Positions 46,019-55,106 are shown, counted from the stretch's first letter. The stretch is 64,000 bases of DNA from Pseudomonas sp. B21-040 (GCF_024748695.1 NZ_CP087176.1:3093501-3157500), one strand, 5' to 3'. Notes: generated by a model from the sequence alone, not told the origin. Program-made: numbers and translations.

Positions 46019-46993
46019 TAAGCCAGCAAGCCCTTCGGGAAGGTACGCATGCAGCAGATTGAACAGAGCATCGATCGATATCTGGCGGAAATGGATTCGG
46101 CAGATTGGGCTTCGTCCGAAGTGGCTGAAGCCAAAGCAGAGCGGCTTAAAGAATAGATAGAAACACTGAAAAAGCAGATGCAGATACTCAAGGAAATGGA
46201 GGTGTAGTTCCACGAGCGTCCAGACCAACAAACCTCTCTTTCCGATCCAGATGCACGCTCAATGGCCGCGAGCGACCAAGGCACCGGACGGTTGGTCACA
46301 ACGTCCAAACAGCGGCCGACGATAAGCACCATCTGATCATTGCCCACGAGGTGACGTTGGCAATGATCGTGGGCAGCTGAGCAATTTGGCGAACTAGGTG
46401 TATGAAGAAATCGAGGCGGAGTCGCTAACGGTGGTAGCCGACCGAAGCTATTGCAACGGTCTGGAAATCCTTGCCTGTGAGCAGGCTGGCATCACCACCT
46501 TCGTACCGAAACCCCTGACCTCCGGCAGCAAAGCCGAAGGCCGATTTGGTAATCAGGACTTCATCTACCTTGTTGCATCGGACGAGTATCGATGCCCTGC
46601 GGGACAGTTACTGACCCGGCGGCATTCTTCGGTGGAAGATGGCATGCTTCTGCACTGTTATTGGTTCTCGGGCTGCTAGTCCTGCGCAATGCAGAAGCAA
46701 TGTGCGACGGGTAAGGTGCGCCGGGTAAAGCGCTGAGAACATAAAACTGCAGTCGAAGCGATGCGATGCGATGCCAGCTCGGCTGGAAAATGATCCAACG
46801 ATGATTAGGCGTCGCCGGACCGTTGAACATCCTTTCGGAACGCTCAAATACTGGATGGGAAGTACCCACTTCCTGACCAAAACCCTGCCGCGGGTAAGCA
46901 CCGGAGATGAGCCGTCATGTTCTCGCCTACAACCTCAAACGGATGATGACCATTTTCGGCACCGCAAGTCTGCTCGAAGCGAGCAGAACGTGA
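46019..46993 (+). pseudogene. degenerate IS1182-family transposase (IS C)
   Basis: Plus-strand pieces of a transposase related to that of IS A. MQQIEQSIDRYLAEMDSADW runs from 46049 to a stop near 46155. LTVVADRSYCNGLEILACEQ then AGITTFVPKPLTSGSKAEGR lies within 46398-46678. RRRTVEHPFGTLKYWMGSTH and NLKRMMTIFGTASLLEA end at 46993. Several stops and frame changes separate them and no inverted repeats were found. It is the oldest of the three IS remnants and the only one in plus orientation. Confidence 0.82.
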
Positions 46994-47371
46994 GTTCGCC
47001 GTCTGATCGTCCATGAGTGGTTGTTTGTGCAGCTGACGCGGCCCAAACAGCATCATGAACGCCTATGTACTTGGCTAAGGCAATTCGCGCTTTTCGCCTG
47101 CCGGTTTCACAGGTAACACCCGTAGCTCTCAGCTTTCGACGTACTCAGTGCGTTTCCATACAGCCTGGGCTGGTTGCTGCCTGTGAGAAAAGGCTGAAAA
47201 CGACGGTGGGTTCAACCGCTCGACGCAACAGATTGGTTAAATCGTTTAACGGGCGTTTCGTGGTTTAGTATTTTTCGAGGCCCCCCCATTGTGGGTAGCC
47301 ACCGGAGTCCGTGGTGCTCAGTAGTCTGTTGCTGATGCACGGTATACGGATCCTTGGCGAATGGAGTGGCA
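46994..47371. other. intergenic region before the esterase operon
   Basis: No gene recognised. A C7 run occurs at 47282-47288 near a short GGGTAGCC segment. No clear promoter boxes were found for the gene at 47372. Confidence 0.4.
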
Positions 47372-48688
47372 ATGAAAAATAACGAAGAGCAAGAAAAGGA
47401 CCCTGAGCGATACGCTATCGGCATGCCTCGCGTGTTGCGCGCGCACCAACCCGATCGTGAGGCGCGAGCCTTTCTGCGTCTGGCTAACCTTTCCATGGGC
47501 CTGCGTGCTGCGGAAGACTACTCGCTACACAGATTGCGCCAGGGCTGGCGATTGACGGCTCTGGCACTGGGGCGCCGCCCTCGGGTTGAGTCGGTGACCG
47601 AGCAACTGATTGACGGTCCGGGCGGCGCCATCGCCTTGCGTATCTTCAAACCTGAAGATGACGGGCAACCAAAGCCCGCGTTCATGTGGTTTTTCGGTGG
47701 CGGCTTCATCATCGGAGATCTGGACACCGCAGATGGCATCTGCCGCAGCATCACGCTGGGTGCCAACTGCATCGTCATTGCAGTACGCTATCGCCTGGCG
47801 CCTGAGCACGACTTGTCCGCCGGCCGGGCAGATGCGCTTGCGGCACTGGAATGGATGGCAAGCAATGGCGCAGGGTTGGGCATCGATACTACTCGCCTGG
47901 CGATTGGCGGTGATTCGGCGGGTGGCAATCTCTGTGCTGCCGTCGCCCAGGAAAGCCTGCGTCGCGGCGGCCCGGAGTTGAGCCTGCAAGTGCTGGTTTA
48001 CCCGGCAACCGAACTGATTGAACGATTCCCTTCTTATGCGCAGAACGCATTCGGTCGAACCATGCTGACCGATCATGCTATGCAATGGATCGAGCGGACC
48101 CTGGCCCCTTCGTTCGCCACGCTGGATCTTTTCGACCCTTGGTATTCGCCACGCCGCAACCCGGACATGCGTGGTCTGGCGCCGGCAGTCCTTGTCAGTG
48201 CCGGTTTTGATCCGATTCGCGATGATGGCCTGGACTATGCCGCCCGCCTGCGCGCAGCCGACGTGCCGGTACAGCTGTTGCACTACCGGGGTCAGTTCCA
48301 TGGGTTTCTCAACTTTGATTCGGTCAATTGCGCGAGTCGCGACGCGCTGCACCGTATCGGCGATGCATTAACCAACGTTTTCGCCCAACAGCCGGCGGCG
48401 AATAGGACAATCGAGATTGCCGACCGAGGACGACGCAAGCCTTCGCGCCTGCGCACCACCGCCGATGAAGTGGCCACCTCGACCCTGACCACCTGGGTTG
48501 TCACCGAGCGTTGGGGGATTGCCCTGTTGCGGTTGCTGTCGCCAAAGGCTGTCAGTGTCTGCCGCCTGTTGATCAGGCCCTGGTTGTTGCCCACCGTAAT
48601 GATGCGGCGCAAAGCCATTTCCGGCCTTGACCGGCTGGCCGCACGCCAAACCTACCCGAGCGAGAAAAACTGCACTGTGAATCCTTGA
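47372..48688 (+). CDS. HSL-type alpha/beta hydrolase with C-terminal extension
   Basis: A 438-residue esterase-like protein of the hormone-sensitive-lipase family. The nucleophile motif IGGDSAGGNL is near 186, the acid region AGFDPIRDDG near 280 and HGFLNFD near 310. The usual HGGG oxyanion motif reads WFFGGGF, so the conserved His is Phe. After about residue 325, where the family normally ends, there are some 110 extra residues (RTTADEVATSTLTTWVVTER, ...LLIRPWLLPTVMMRRK) of unknown role. ATG 47372 has GGAG upstream. It precedes a PhaE/PhaC-like pair by 14 nt, so one operon is likely. Confidence 0.85.
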   Translation: MKNNEEQEKDPERYAIGMPRVLRAHQPDREARAFLRLANLSMGLRAAEDYSLHRLRQGWRLTALALGRRPRVESVTEQLIDGPGGAIALRIFKPEDDGQPKPAFMWFFGGGFIIGDLDTADGICRSITLGANCIVIAVRYRLAPEHDLSAGRADALAALEWMASNGAGLGIDTTRLAIGGDSAGGNLCAAVAQESLRRGGPELSLQVLVYPATELIERFPSYAQNAFGRTMLTDHAMQWIERTLAPSFATLDLFDPWYSPRRNPDMRGLAPAVLVSAGFDPIRDDGLDYAARLRAADVPVQLLHYRGQFHGFLNFDSVNCASRDALHRIGDALTNVFAQQPAANRTIEIADRGRRKPSRLRTTADEVATSTLTTWVVTERWGIALLRLLSPKAVSVCRLLIRPWLLPTVMMRRKAISGLDRLAARQTYPSEKNCTVNP

Positions 48689-48702
48689 TCGAGGAACTTG
48701 TC

Positions 48703-49107
48703 ATGGCATTACCTGATCCGTTCAAACTGTATCGCGATGCTATCACCCGGTTCGAAAACCGCATAAATGCCCTGGCCGCGCGCAATATTGATTCGAAGGA
48801 AGTGGGCCTTGTGATCGACCAGTACTCCAAGATCACGCTCGGATTGCAGCACCTGACGCAGACTTCGCTGGAACTGTTGTTCAGGCGTATGGACCTGCCC
48901 AGTCGGTCTGAAATCAATGTGCTTGCCGCTTGCTTGCAGCGTGTCGAGGACAAGCTCGACCAATTGGTTGCCACGCCCGCCCATGTAACCATTGCGCCGC
49001 GCCCCCCGCGCACACGACGCCCACTGGTTGAGGTACTCCCGGCGCCGCTGAATCTGGCATCCAAACGTAAGAAAAAGGTCGGAGGTGGTGATGACTCGGC
49101 CTCATGA
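48703..49107 (+). CDS. small PhaE/phasin-like helical protein
   Basis: A 134-residue helical protein: FKLYRDAITRFENRINALAA, then VIDQYSKITLGLQHLTQTSL and LPSRSEINVLAACLQRVEDK with LDQLV, followed by a proline- and lysine-rich tail (PRPPRTRRPL, ASKRKKK). The pattern LPSRSE...L..R+..+E+KLD is like the C-terminal end of PhaE subunits and of phasins. ATG 48703 follows GAGGAA. It overlaps the PhaC-like gene by 17 nt, the arrangement expected for a class III synthase pair, although PhaE is normally about 350 residues. Confidence 0.6.
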   Translation: MALPDPFKLYRDAITRFENRINALAARNIDSKEVGLVIDQYSKITLGLQHLTQTSLELLFRRMDLPSRSEINVLAACLQRVEDKLDQLVATPAHVTIAPRPPRTRRPLVEVLPAPLNLASKRKKKVGGGDDSAS

Positions 49108-50167
49108 CAACAGGGACATCGGAATGTCGCTGGCCGACAGATTGCGTTCGGAGGCGAGCATGATGGTCCAGCGTGGCCTCAAGTACCTGGAGTATCTCGG
49201 CACGCCGCCGCCAGCAGTTGGCTTGTCGCCCAAGACGCTGCTGCATCGTCGTGGCACCTTGCGCCTGTACCACTATCATGCAACCAGCGACGAGATCTAC
49301 CGGGTCCCCTTGTTGTTCGTCATGGCGACGACCAGCAAGGCGGCCATCTTCGATTTGACCAAGGGCCAGAGCATGATCGAGTTTCTCCTGGTACGCGGTT
49401 ACGATGTGTATGTCATGGACTGGAATGCGCCGAGCCCGGAAGAGTCCCACCTTAAGCTGGAGCACTACGTGCTCGACTTCATTCCTGATTGCATCCGGCG
49501 GGTGCAGCAGGATTGCGGCGTGGACGACGTGACGCTGGTCGGCTACTGCATGGGAGGTGTCCTTTCGACGCTTTATGCAGCCCTGCATCCCAAGAGCCCG
49601 CTGAAGAATCTGGTGTGTTTCACCACGCCCATTGACTGGACAAAAATGCCATTGGCCAAGCAACGTCACTTCAACGCCGAGCGCTTGATCGATGCAACGG
49701 GCCTGGTACCGTCGCAGACCATCGTGAAGGCCATTGAACTGCATCGTCCCGCCGGCCGTATCGCCGGTCGTGCCCGGCTCTGGGACAACATGTGGAACGA
49801 CGACTACGTCCGGTGCTACCGAATGATGGCGCGATTCAGTGACGAGACCTTGCCACTTCCCGGCGAGTATTTCCGTCAGATTCATCGGGAATTGGGGCAG
49901 AGAAATGCGCTGTATGAAGGGCGCTTGCGGATTGGTGGGCAAGCGGTCGAGTTGAAGAACATCCGGGTCTCGCTGCTGCACGTCATCGCACAATATGACT
50001 CTCTGGTACCACCGGAGTGCGCACAGCCTTTGGTGGCAGGTGTGAGCTCGCGGGACAAGGAAGAGGTAATGCTGCCGGGTGGCCATGTCAGCCTCGTGGC
50101 CGGGCCGGCAGCGGTCAAGCGAATGTGGCCCAAGCTCGATCAGTGGTTGGGGGAGAGATCGGTCTGA
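49091..50167 (+). CDS. PhaC-like (class III type) acyltransferase/hydrolase
   Basis: A 358-residue alpha/beta fold protein, the length of class III PHA synthase subunit PhaC. The lipase-like box GYCMGGVLSTLYAAL has the catalytic Cys near 150; the Asp is in IAQYDSLVPPE near 303 and the His in LPGGHVSLVAG near 332. VYVMDWNAPSPEESHLKLEH is the PhaC segment before the box. ATG 49091 follows GGAGG at 49081-49085. The family polymerises 3-hydroxyacyl-CoA. In an acyl-CoA catabolic cluster it may make storage polymer or act on another CoA thioester. Confidence 0.8.
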   Translation: MTRPHDNRDIGMSLADRLRSEASMMVQRGLKYLEYLGTPPPAVGLSPKTLLHRRGTLRLYHYHATSDEIYRVPLLFVMATTSKAAIFDLTKGQSMIEFLLVRGYDVYVMDWNAPSPEESHLKLEHYVLDFIPDCIRRVQQDCGVDDVTLVGYCMGGVLSTLYAALHPKSPLKNLVCFTTPIDWTKMPLAKQRHFNAERLIDATGLVPSQTIVKAIELHRPAGRIAGRARLWDNMWNDDYVRCYRMMARFSDETLPLPGEYFRQIHRELGQRNALYEGRLRIGGQAVELKNIRVSLLHVIAQYDSLVPPECAQPLVAGVSSRDKEEVMLPGGHVSLVAGPAAVKRMWPKLDQWLGERSV

Positions 50168-50241
50168 CGCGTAATTGCGTGGGCAGTTTTTGGCTTGCAC
50201 TGGTTAGAGGTCACTTCATTTTCGACTCGGACGCGGTCTCT

Positions 50242-50341
50242 TGTAGGGGCTGGCTTGCCAGCGATGGTCGTTAACGAAAACGCGTGCTAGCTGGATAAAA
50301 CCGGTGCACTTGAGTCCATCGCCGGCAAGCCGGCTCCTACA
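50242..50341. repeat. inverted pair of Pseudomonas REP elements
   Basis: TGTAGGGGCTGGCTTGCCAG with CGATGG (50242-50267) and CCATCGCCGGCAAGCC with GGCTCCTACA (50316-50341) are two REP units in opposite orientation, separated by about 48 nt. They lie between the phaC-like and CaiB genes. Such pairs are common extragenic elements in fluorescent pseudomonads. Confidence 0.85.
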
Positions 50342-50374
50342 GTTTCCTTGGATTGCGTGAAGACCGTTTTTTTT

Positions 50375-50395
50375 GGGGGGGTAAATACCCCCCCC
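50375..50395. other. poly-G/poly-C hairpin
   Basis: Seven G (50375-50381), TAAATA, then eight C (50388-50395), directly after an eight-T run. The stem is extremely stable, but the T run is on the wrong side for a plus-strand terminator. One of several homopolymer G/C hairpins at gene junctions here. Confidence 0.6.
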
Positions 50396-50481
50396 ATCGG
50401 GTGTGGGTTCGCCGTGACGCCAAGGCTCTAGTGTCTTGAGCCGCGGAGATCAACCTTCCTGACAAAAAAGAGACCCCTGAA

Positions 50482-51612
50482 ATGCCCGGACCTTTGGCTG
50501 GTGTGAAAGTAGTTGAAATGAATGCGATCGGCCCCGCGCCGTTTGCCGCCATGATGCTGGCAGACATGGGCGCCGAGGTCATTCGCGTTGACCGTCAGGT
50601 GTCCGGATTTCTCAATGCTGATGGCAGTCTTCTAGGGCGCGGGCGTCGCAGCATTGCGATCGACCCACGCAAGCCTGGCGCCACTGACGTGCTGTTGAAA
50701 CTCATCGACGGTGCCGACGTGCTGATCGAAGGTTTCCGGCCGGGTGTCATGGAACGCCTTGGCCTGGGGCCGGAAATCTGTCTTGAGCGCAATCGCAAAT
50801 TGATTTATGGGCGCATGACCGGTTGGGGCCAGAGCGGGCCGTTGGCCCACGCGGCGGGGCATGACATCAATTACATCGCGCTGTCGGGTGTGCTGAATGC
50901 CATGGGCCATGCCGACCGGCCACCGACCCCACCGCTGCACCTAGTGGGTGACATGGGCGGTGGCGCGATGTTTCTGGTGACCGGCATTCTGGCGGGGCTG
51001 TTCGAGGCGCAGAAGTCGGGCCTGGGGCAGGTGGTGGATGCCGCCATCTGCGACGGCGCCACGTTGCTTGGCAGCATGTATTACGACTGGCGCCATCAGG
51101 GCCAGTGGGACGACCAGCGCCAGAACAATATGCTCGATGGCGCGGCACCGTTTTATGGTTGCTACACCTGCGCCGACGGCAAGTTCGTGTCCATTGGCGC
51201 TATCGAACCGCAGTTCTATCAACTGCTGCTGGAGTTGTGTGGCATCGACGATCCGGACTTCGAGCAGCAATGGCACAAGCGGGATTGGCCGCTGCTGCGC
51301 CAGAAGCTGAAGACGTTGTTCCTGAGCCGTACCCGCGATGCCTGGACCCGCTTACTGGAAGGCACCGATGCCTGCTTTGCCCCCGTGCTGGATTTCAGCG
51401 AAGCCATTACCCATCCGCACAACCGCGCTCGCGGCCTGTTCATGGAAACCAACGGTGTGATGCACCCGGCGCCGGCACCGCGCATGAGCCGTACTCCCGT
51501 GGAGGCGGGCGGGGTTGTGAAAAACGGCGAGCACACCCTGCAGATCCTTGAGCAGTTGGGGCTGGACGTTGGGCAGATCGACGAACTGCGCAACGTCGGC
51601 GCTATTGTTTGA
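50482..51612 (+). CDS. CaiB/BaiF-family CoA-transferase or alpha-methylacyl-CoA racemase
   Basis: A 376-residue class III CoA-transferase fold protein: PGPLAGVKVVEMNAIGPAPF then AAMMLADMGAEVIRVDR at the start, SFRP-like EGFRPGVMERLGLGP, and the catalytic Asp in LVGDMGGGAMFLVTGILAGL near 158. The overall length and GRGRRSIAIDPRKPGATDVL fit AMACR-type racemases, which epimerise 2-methylacyl-CoA before dehydrogenation, though true CoA transfer is possible. ATG 50482 follows the G/C hairpin and REP region; acyl-CoA dehydrogenases follow at 51728. Confidence 0.9.
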   Translation: MPGPLAGVKVVEMNAIGPAPFAAMMLADMGAEVIRVDRQVSGFLNADGSLLGRGRRSIAIDPRKPGATDVLLKLIDGADVLIEGFRPGVMERLGLGPEICLERNRKLIYGRMTGWGQSGPLAHAAGHDINYIALSGVLNAMGHADRPPTPPLHLVGDMGGGAMFLVTGILAGLFEAQKSGLGQVVDAAICDGATLLGSMYYDWRHQGQWDDQRQNNMLDGAAPFYGCYTCADGKFVSIGAIEPQFYQLLLELCGIDDPDFEQQWHKRDWPLLRQKLKTLFLSRTRDAWTRLLEGTDACFAPVLDFSEAITHPHNRARGLFMETNGVMHPAPAPRMSRTPVEAGGVVKNGEHTLQILEQLGLDVGQIDELRNVGAIV

Positions 51613-51616
51613 GCAG

Positions 51617-51637
51617 CCCCCCCTTCCATGGGGGGGG
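51617..51637. other. poly-C/poly-G hairpin after the CaiB gene
   Basis: Seven C (51617-51623), TTCCAT, then eight G (51630-51637) begin 4 nt after the CaiB stop codon. It could be a transcription pause or attenuator between the CoA-transferase and the acyl-CoA dehydrogenases. Confidence 0.6.
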
Positions 51638-51727
51638 AGGTCACTCTGATCAATCTTCTACCGTGGCTAGCAGTGGGTTAGTCGAACTGTCCTTGCCCAC
51701 TTTCAGCCGAATGTGAGGAGTACATCA

Positions 51728-52921
51728 GTGGACATCCAATTCACCCCTGCCGAACAAGCCTTCCGTGAGGAAGTCCGCCAGTTTTTGCGTGAAAAACTGC
51801 CGGCCGACATCGCCGCACGCGGTCGCCATGGCAAGCGTTTCAATAAAGAAGATCAGGTCACCTGGATGCGCCTGCTCAACGAGCGGGGATGGCTGGCAGC
51901 AAGTTGGCCCGCGGAGTTCGGAGGCACCGGTTGGGGTGCGGTGGAGAAACACATTTTCGACGAAGAGTGTGCTGCTTTTGGCGCGCCATGGGTCATGCCG
52001 TTTGGCGTGAACATGGTGGCCCCGGTGATCATCAAGTTTGGTACGCCTGAACAGCAGGCGCGTTTCTTGCCCCGCATTCTCACCACTGAAGACTGGTGGT
52101 GCCAGGGTTATTCCGAGCCCGGCGCCGGTTCTGACCTGGCCGCAGTAAAAACGCGCGCCGTACGCGAGGGCGACCACTATGTGGTCAATGGCCAGAAAAC
52201 CTGGACGACCTTGGCGCACTACGCCGATTGGATCTTCTGCCTGGTCCGCACCGACCCCGAGGCGCAACAACAGCGCGGCATCAGCTTCCTATTGATCGAC
52301 ATGAAAACCCCCGGCATCACCGTGCGCCCGATCATCACCCTCGACGGTGAACACGAAGTCAACGAAGTGTTCTTCGACAACGTGCGCGTACCGGTCGAAA
52401 ACTTGGTCGGCGAGGAGAACAAGGGCTGGACGTGCGCCAAGTACCTGCTCACCCACGAGCGCACCAGCATTGCCGGCATCGGTCAGGCTAAGCAGATGCT
52501 GGGCCGCCTCAAGCATATCGCCAGTCAGGAGCAGCGAGACGGCCAACCGTTGATCGATGATATCCAGTTGCGCATGCAAATCGTCGAGTTGGAGATTCAG
52601 CTGATGGCGATCGAAATGAGCAACCTGCGCATTGTCGCCGCAGCCCAGGACGGCGGGGTGCCGGGCACTGAAAGTTCGTTCCTGAAGATCAAGGGCAGTG
52701 AAATCCGCCAGGCCATCACCTACCTGATGAGTAAGGTGCTGGGGCCGTATGCCTTGCCCTTTCTTGAAGATGAGCTGGGTTATGCCCAACAGCCGGACCT
52801 GTACCGAGACTACAGCGCTTCACCAGCCAGTCAGTACCTCGATATGCGAAAGACTTCGGTCTATGGCGGTTCCAATGAAATCCAGAAAAACATCATCGCC
52901 AAGATGATTCTAGAGCTGTAA
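51728..52921 (+). CDS. acyl-CoA dehydrogenase, subunit or paralogue 1
   Basis: A 397-residue FAD acyl-CoA dehydrogenase: N-terminal helical domain (EQAFREEVRQFLREKLPADI), FAD-binding QGYSEPGAGSDLAAVKTRAV and NGQKTWTTLAHYADWIFCLV in the middle domain, and C-terminal VYGGSNEIQKNIIAKMILEL. GTG 51728 with GAGGAG upstream gives the family opening MDIQFTPAEQ. It is 12 nt upstream of a second, different acyl-CoA dehydrogenase. Such pairs often form heteromeric enzymes, as in steroid side-chain catabolism (ChsE-type). The substrate is probably a branched or cyclic acyl-CoA. Confidence 0.92.
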   Translation: MDIQFTPAEQAFREEVRQFLREKLPADIAARGRHGKRFNKEDQVTWMRLLNERGWLAASWPAEFGGTGWGAVEKHIFDEECAAFGAPWVMPFGVNMVAPVIIKFGTPEQQARFLPRILTTEDWWCQGYSEPGAGSDLAAVKTRAVREGDHYVVNGQKTWTTLAHYADWIFCLVRTDPEAQQQRGISFLLIDMKTPGITVRPIITLDGEHEVNEVFFDNVRVPVENLVGEENKGWTCAKYLLTHERTSIAGIGQAKQMLGRLKHIASQEQRDGQPLIDDIQLRMQIVELEIQLMAIEMSNLRIVAAAQDGGVPGTESSFLKIKGSEIRQAITYLMSKVLGPYALPFLEDELGYAQQPDLYRDYSASPASQYLDMRKTSVYGGSNEIQKNIIAKMILEL

Positions 52922-52933
52922 GGGGTATATCGA

Positions 52934-54073
52934 ATGGACTTCAAACTTTCCGATGAGCAGCAAATGCTGCAGGACACCGCAGCCCGTCTGGTGCGTGACA
53001 ATTATGCGTTCGAAGCGCGTGAAAAGTTCGCCGAGAGCGAGTTGGGCTACAGCGTTGCCTTCTGGCAGCAACTGAGCGAACTGGGGCTGACCGCGGTGCC
53101 ATTTGCCGAGGCCTTCGGTGGCTTTGATGGTGGCGGCGTAGAGATCCTACTGATCATGACCGAGTTGGGGCGTGGCCTGTGCCTTGAACCCTACTTGCAA
53201 TCGGTGATTTTTGCCGGTGGCTTGTTGACGCAACTTGGCAGTGACGAACAATGTAACGAATTGCTGCCCGCTGTTGCCGGTGGGCATTTGCAAATGGCTG
53301 TGGCCGTCGACGAGCCGACCAGCCATTACCAATTGCACGACGTGCGCACCACTGCCAAAGCCGTCGACGGCGGCTGGATGCTCAACGGACGTAAATCCGT
53401 GGTGGTTGCCGGGCACAGTGCGGGGTTGATCCTGGTTTCTGCGCGTACTGCCGGCAGCGATCGCGATGAAACCGGCATCAGTCTGTTTTTGCTCGATCCA
53501 CGGGCACCGGGCGTCAAGCGCCGCGACTATCCGACCATGGGTGGCACCAAGGCGTGCGAGCTCTACCTGGAAGATGTTTTCGTCAGTAGCGCCAGTATGC
53601 TCGGTGAACCTGCCCAGGCCCTGGCGGCGCTGCGCTACCAGCAAGGCCGCGCCATTGCGGCACAATGTGCCGAAGCGGTGGGGAGCATGGAAGCGGTGTG
53701 CGACCTGACCCTGGAATACCTCAAGACCCGCCAGCAGTTCGGCCAGGCGATCGGCCGTTTCCAGGCGCTGCAACACCGAATGGTGGACATGCGCATCGAA
53801 CTGGATCAGGCCACCTCCATGGCCATTCTCGCCGCTTGCGCAGCCGATGCGCCGGACAGCGATGAGCGCAGCCGCACATTGGCCGCGGCCAAGGTGCTGA
53901 TCGTGCGTGCCGGGCGATTTATCGCTGAGCAAGGCATTCAGCTGCACGGCGGCATCGGGCTAACCTGGGAATATGTGCTATCGCATCACGCCAAGCACCT
54001 GCTGATGCTTAGCCATCAGTTCGGCAATGACGACCACCACCTCATGACCTATAGCCGGCTGCTGCAGGTCTAG
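52934..54073 (+). CDS. acyl-CoA dehydrogenase, subunit or paralogue 2
   Basis: A 379-residue acyl-CoA dehydrogenase-fold protein: MDFKLSDEQQMLQDTAARLV, a middle domain with DEPTSHYQLHDVRTTAKAVD where the usual T+P..GSD loop is shortened, and QLHGGIGLTWEYVLSHHAKH near 335-355. The weak FAD-loop consensus is typical of the partner subunit in two-gene acyl-CoA dehydrogenases. Immediately follows the first subunit (12-nt gap); 110 nt before the MBL-fold gene. Confidence 0.9.
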   Translation: MDFKLSDEQQMLQDTAARLVRDNYAFEAREKFAESELGYSVAFWQQLSELGLTAVPFAEAFGGFDGGGVEILLIMTELGRGLCLEPYLQSVIFAGGLLTQLGSDEQCNELLPAVAGGHLQMAVAVDEPTSHYQLHDVRTTAKAVDGGWMLNGRKSVVVAGHSAGLILVSARTAGSDRDETGISLFLLDPRAPGVKRRDYPTMGGTKACELYLEDVFVSSASMLGEPAQALAALRYQQGRAIAAQCAEAVGSMEAVCDLTLEYLKTRQQFGQAIGRFQALQHRMVDMRIELDQATSMAILAACAADAPDSDERSRTLAAAKVLIVRAGRFIAEQGIQLHGGIGLTWEYVLSHHAKHLLMLSHQFGNDDHHLMTYSRLLQV

Positions 54074-54183
54074 TAAGCAACAACCGCGATGTTCGTATTG
54101 ATTTTCCCCATTGGGCCTTCGGGCCCTTTTATCAGGAAAACCATTCGTTACGGGCGATCGGTGCACCACACAAGGGGAAGACG

Positions 54184-55047
54184 TTGAGCCGTAGCATTTC
54201 CACGTTGACGGGCCTAGGACGCAGGCTCGATGGCGGCATCGTGTTCGGGCATACGCCGCGCGTGCAATGGGCCGACTGGATGAAGCCCGACCACAACAAC
54301 ACGGTAGAGCTGGGTGCGCGCGTGCTCTTGGTACAAGAGCCAGGCAAAAACGTCCTGGTCATGGCGGGTGCCGATAGTTTGCTGGTGCCCCCACCACGCA
54401 CCTGTCGTTGTCAGCCGCGAATGCCGGGTTTGTTGGAATGTCTGGCGCAGCGAGGTCTGAGCGAAAACGACATAGACGCGGTGGTCATGACCCATGTACA
54501 AGCGCGTCTGTGCCGCGAAATCAGCGAGCTGATCAAGGACGGCGAGATGCCTCGTCTGTTGTTCCCGCGAGCGCGCTATGTGTGTGGTGAAAGCCATTGG
54601 CATCGCGCACGTCACCCGCACCCGCGGGATCGGGAGTTGTTCGTGTCACCCCTGGTGCATGGTCTTGAGAGCAGTGGGCGATTGATCCTGGTGAATGCCA
54701 ACCGATGTGAATGGCTCGGCAAGGGCTGGAGTTTTCACACGAGTGATGGTTTTACCCCGGGCCAGTTGTTGCCAGAAATCCAGTTGCCAGGCGGGCCGGT
54801 GGTTTTTTGCGGCGACCTGATTCCGGGGACGCATTGGCTGGATCTTAAAGTGACCAGCGGCCTGGATCGCAGCGCTGAACGTGTGATCGACGAGAAGGAG
54901 CATCTGCTCGATCACCTGGTCGCCGACGGCGGGCGCCTGTTCTTTGCCCGCGACCCGGAGGTGGCGATGGTCAAGGTCATGCGCGACCGCAGATCACGCT
55001 ACATACCGTTTGATCACTACAGCACGTTGAACCGTTTCGACGGATGA
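54184..55047 (+). CDS. MBL-fold protein lacking the canonical metal ligands
   Basis: A 287-residue protein laid out like quorum-quenching-type metallo-beta-lactamase-fold hydrolases: NNTVELGARVLLVQEPGKNV, LAQRGLSENDIDAVVMTHVQ, PRARYVCGESHWHRA, then PVVFCGDLIPGTHW. The zinc motif HxHxDH is replaced by THVQARLC near 102, and the usual TPGHT.G reads DGFTPGQ near 189, so at least three His ligands are missing; the bridging Asp in FCGDLI remains. Start TTG 54184 (LSRSIST). It could be a non-enzymatic binding protein or use a different mechanism. It is last in the + operon before the convergent LuxR gene. Confidence 0.78.
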   Translation: MSRSISTLTGLGRRLDGGIVFGHTPRVQWADWMKPDHNNTVELGARVLLVQEPGKNVLVMAGADSLLVPPPRTCRCQPRMPGLLECLAQRGLSENDIDAVVMTHVQARLCREISELIKDGEMPRLLFPRARYVCGESHWHRARHPHPRDRELFVSPLVHGLESSGRLILVNANRCEWLGKGWSFHTSDGFTPGQLLPEIQLPGGPVVFCGDLIPGTHWLDLKVTSGLDRSAERVIDEKEHLLDHLVADGGRLFFARDPEVAMVKVMRDRRSRYIPFDHYSTLNRFDG

Positions 55048-55083
55048 ATCGTCCGGTTAGGGTGATCCATGAGGTTCAGCAGT

Positions 55084-55106
55084 CCCCGCTTGTCAGCGGG
55101 GGGGGG
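55084..55106. terminator. G/C hairpin between convergent MBL and LuxR genes
   Basis: CCCCGCT (55084-55090) and AGCGGGG (55095-55101) pair around TGTC, and the G run continues to nine (55098-55106). It lies 37 nt after the MBL gene and 14 nt after the end of the minus-strand regulator, so it may terminate both. Confidence 0.5.
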
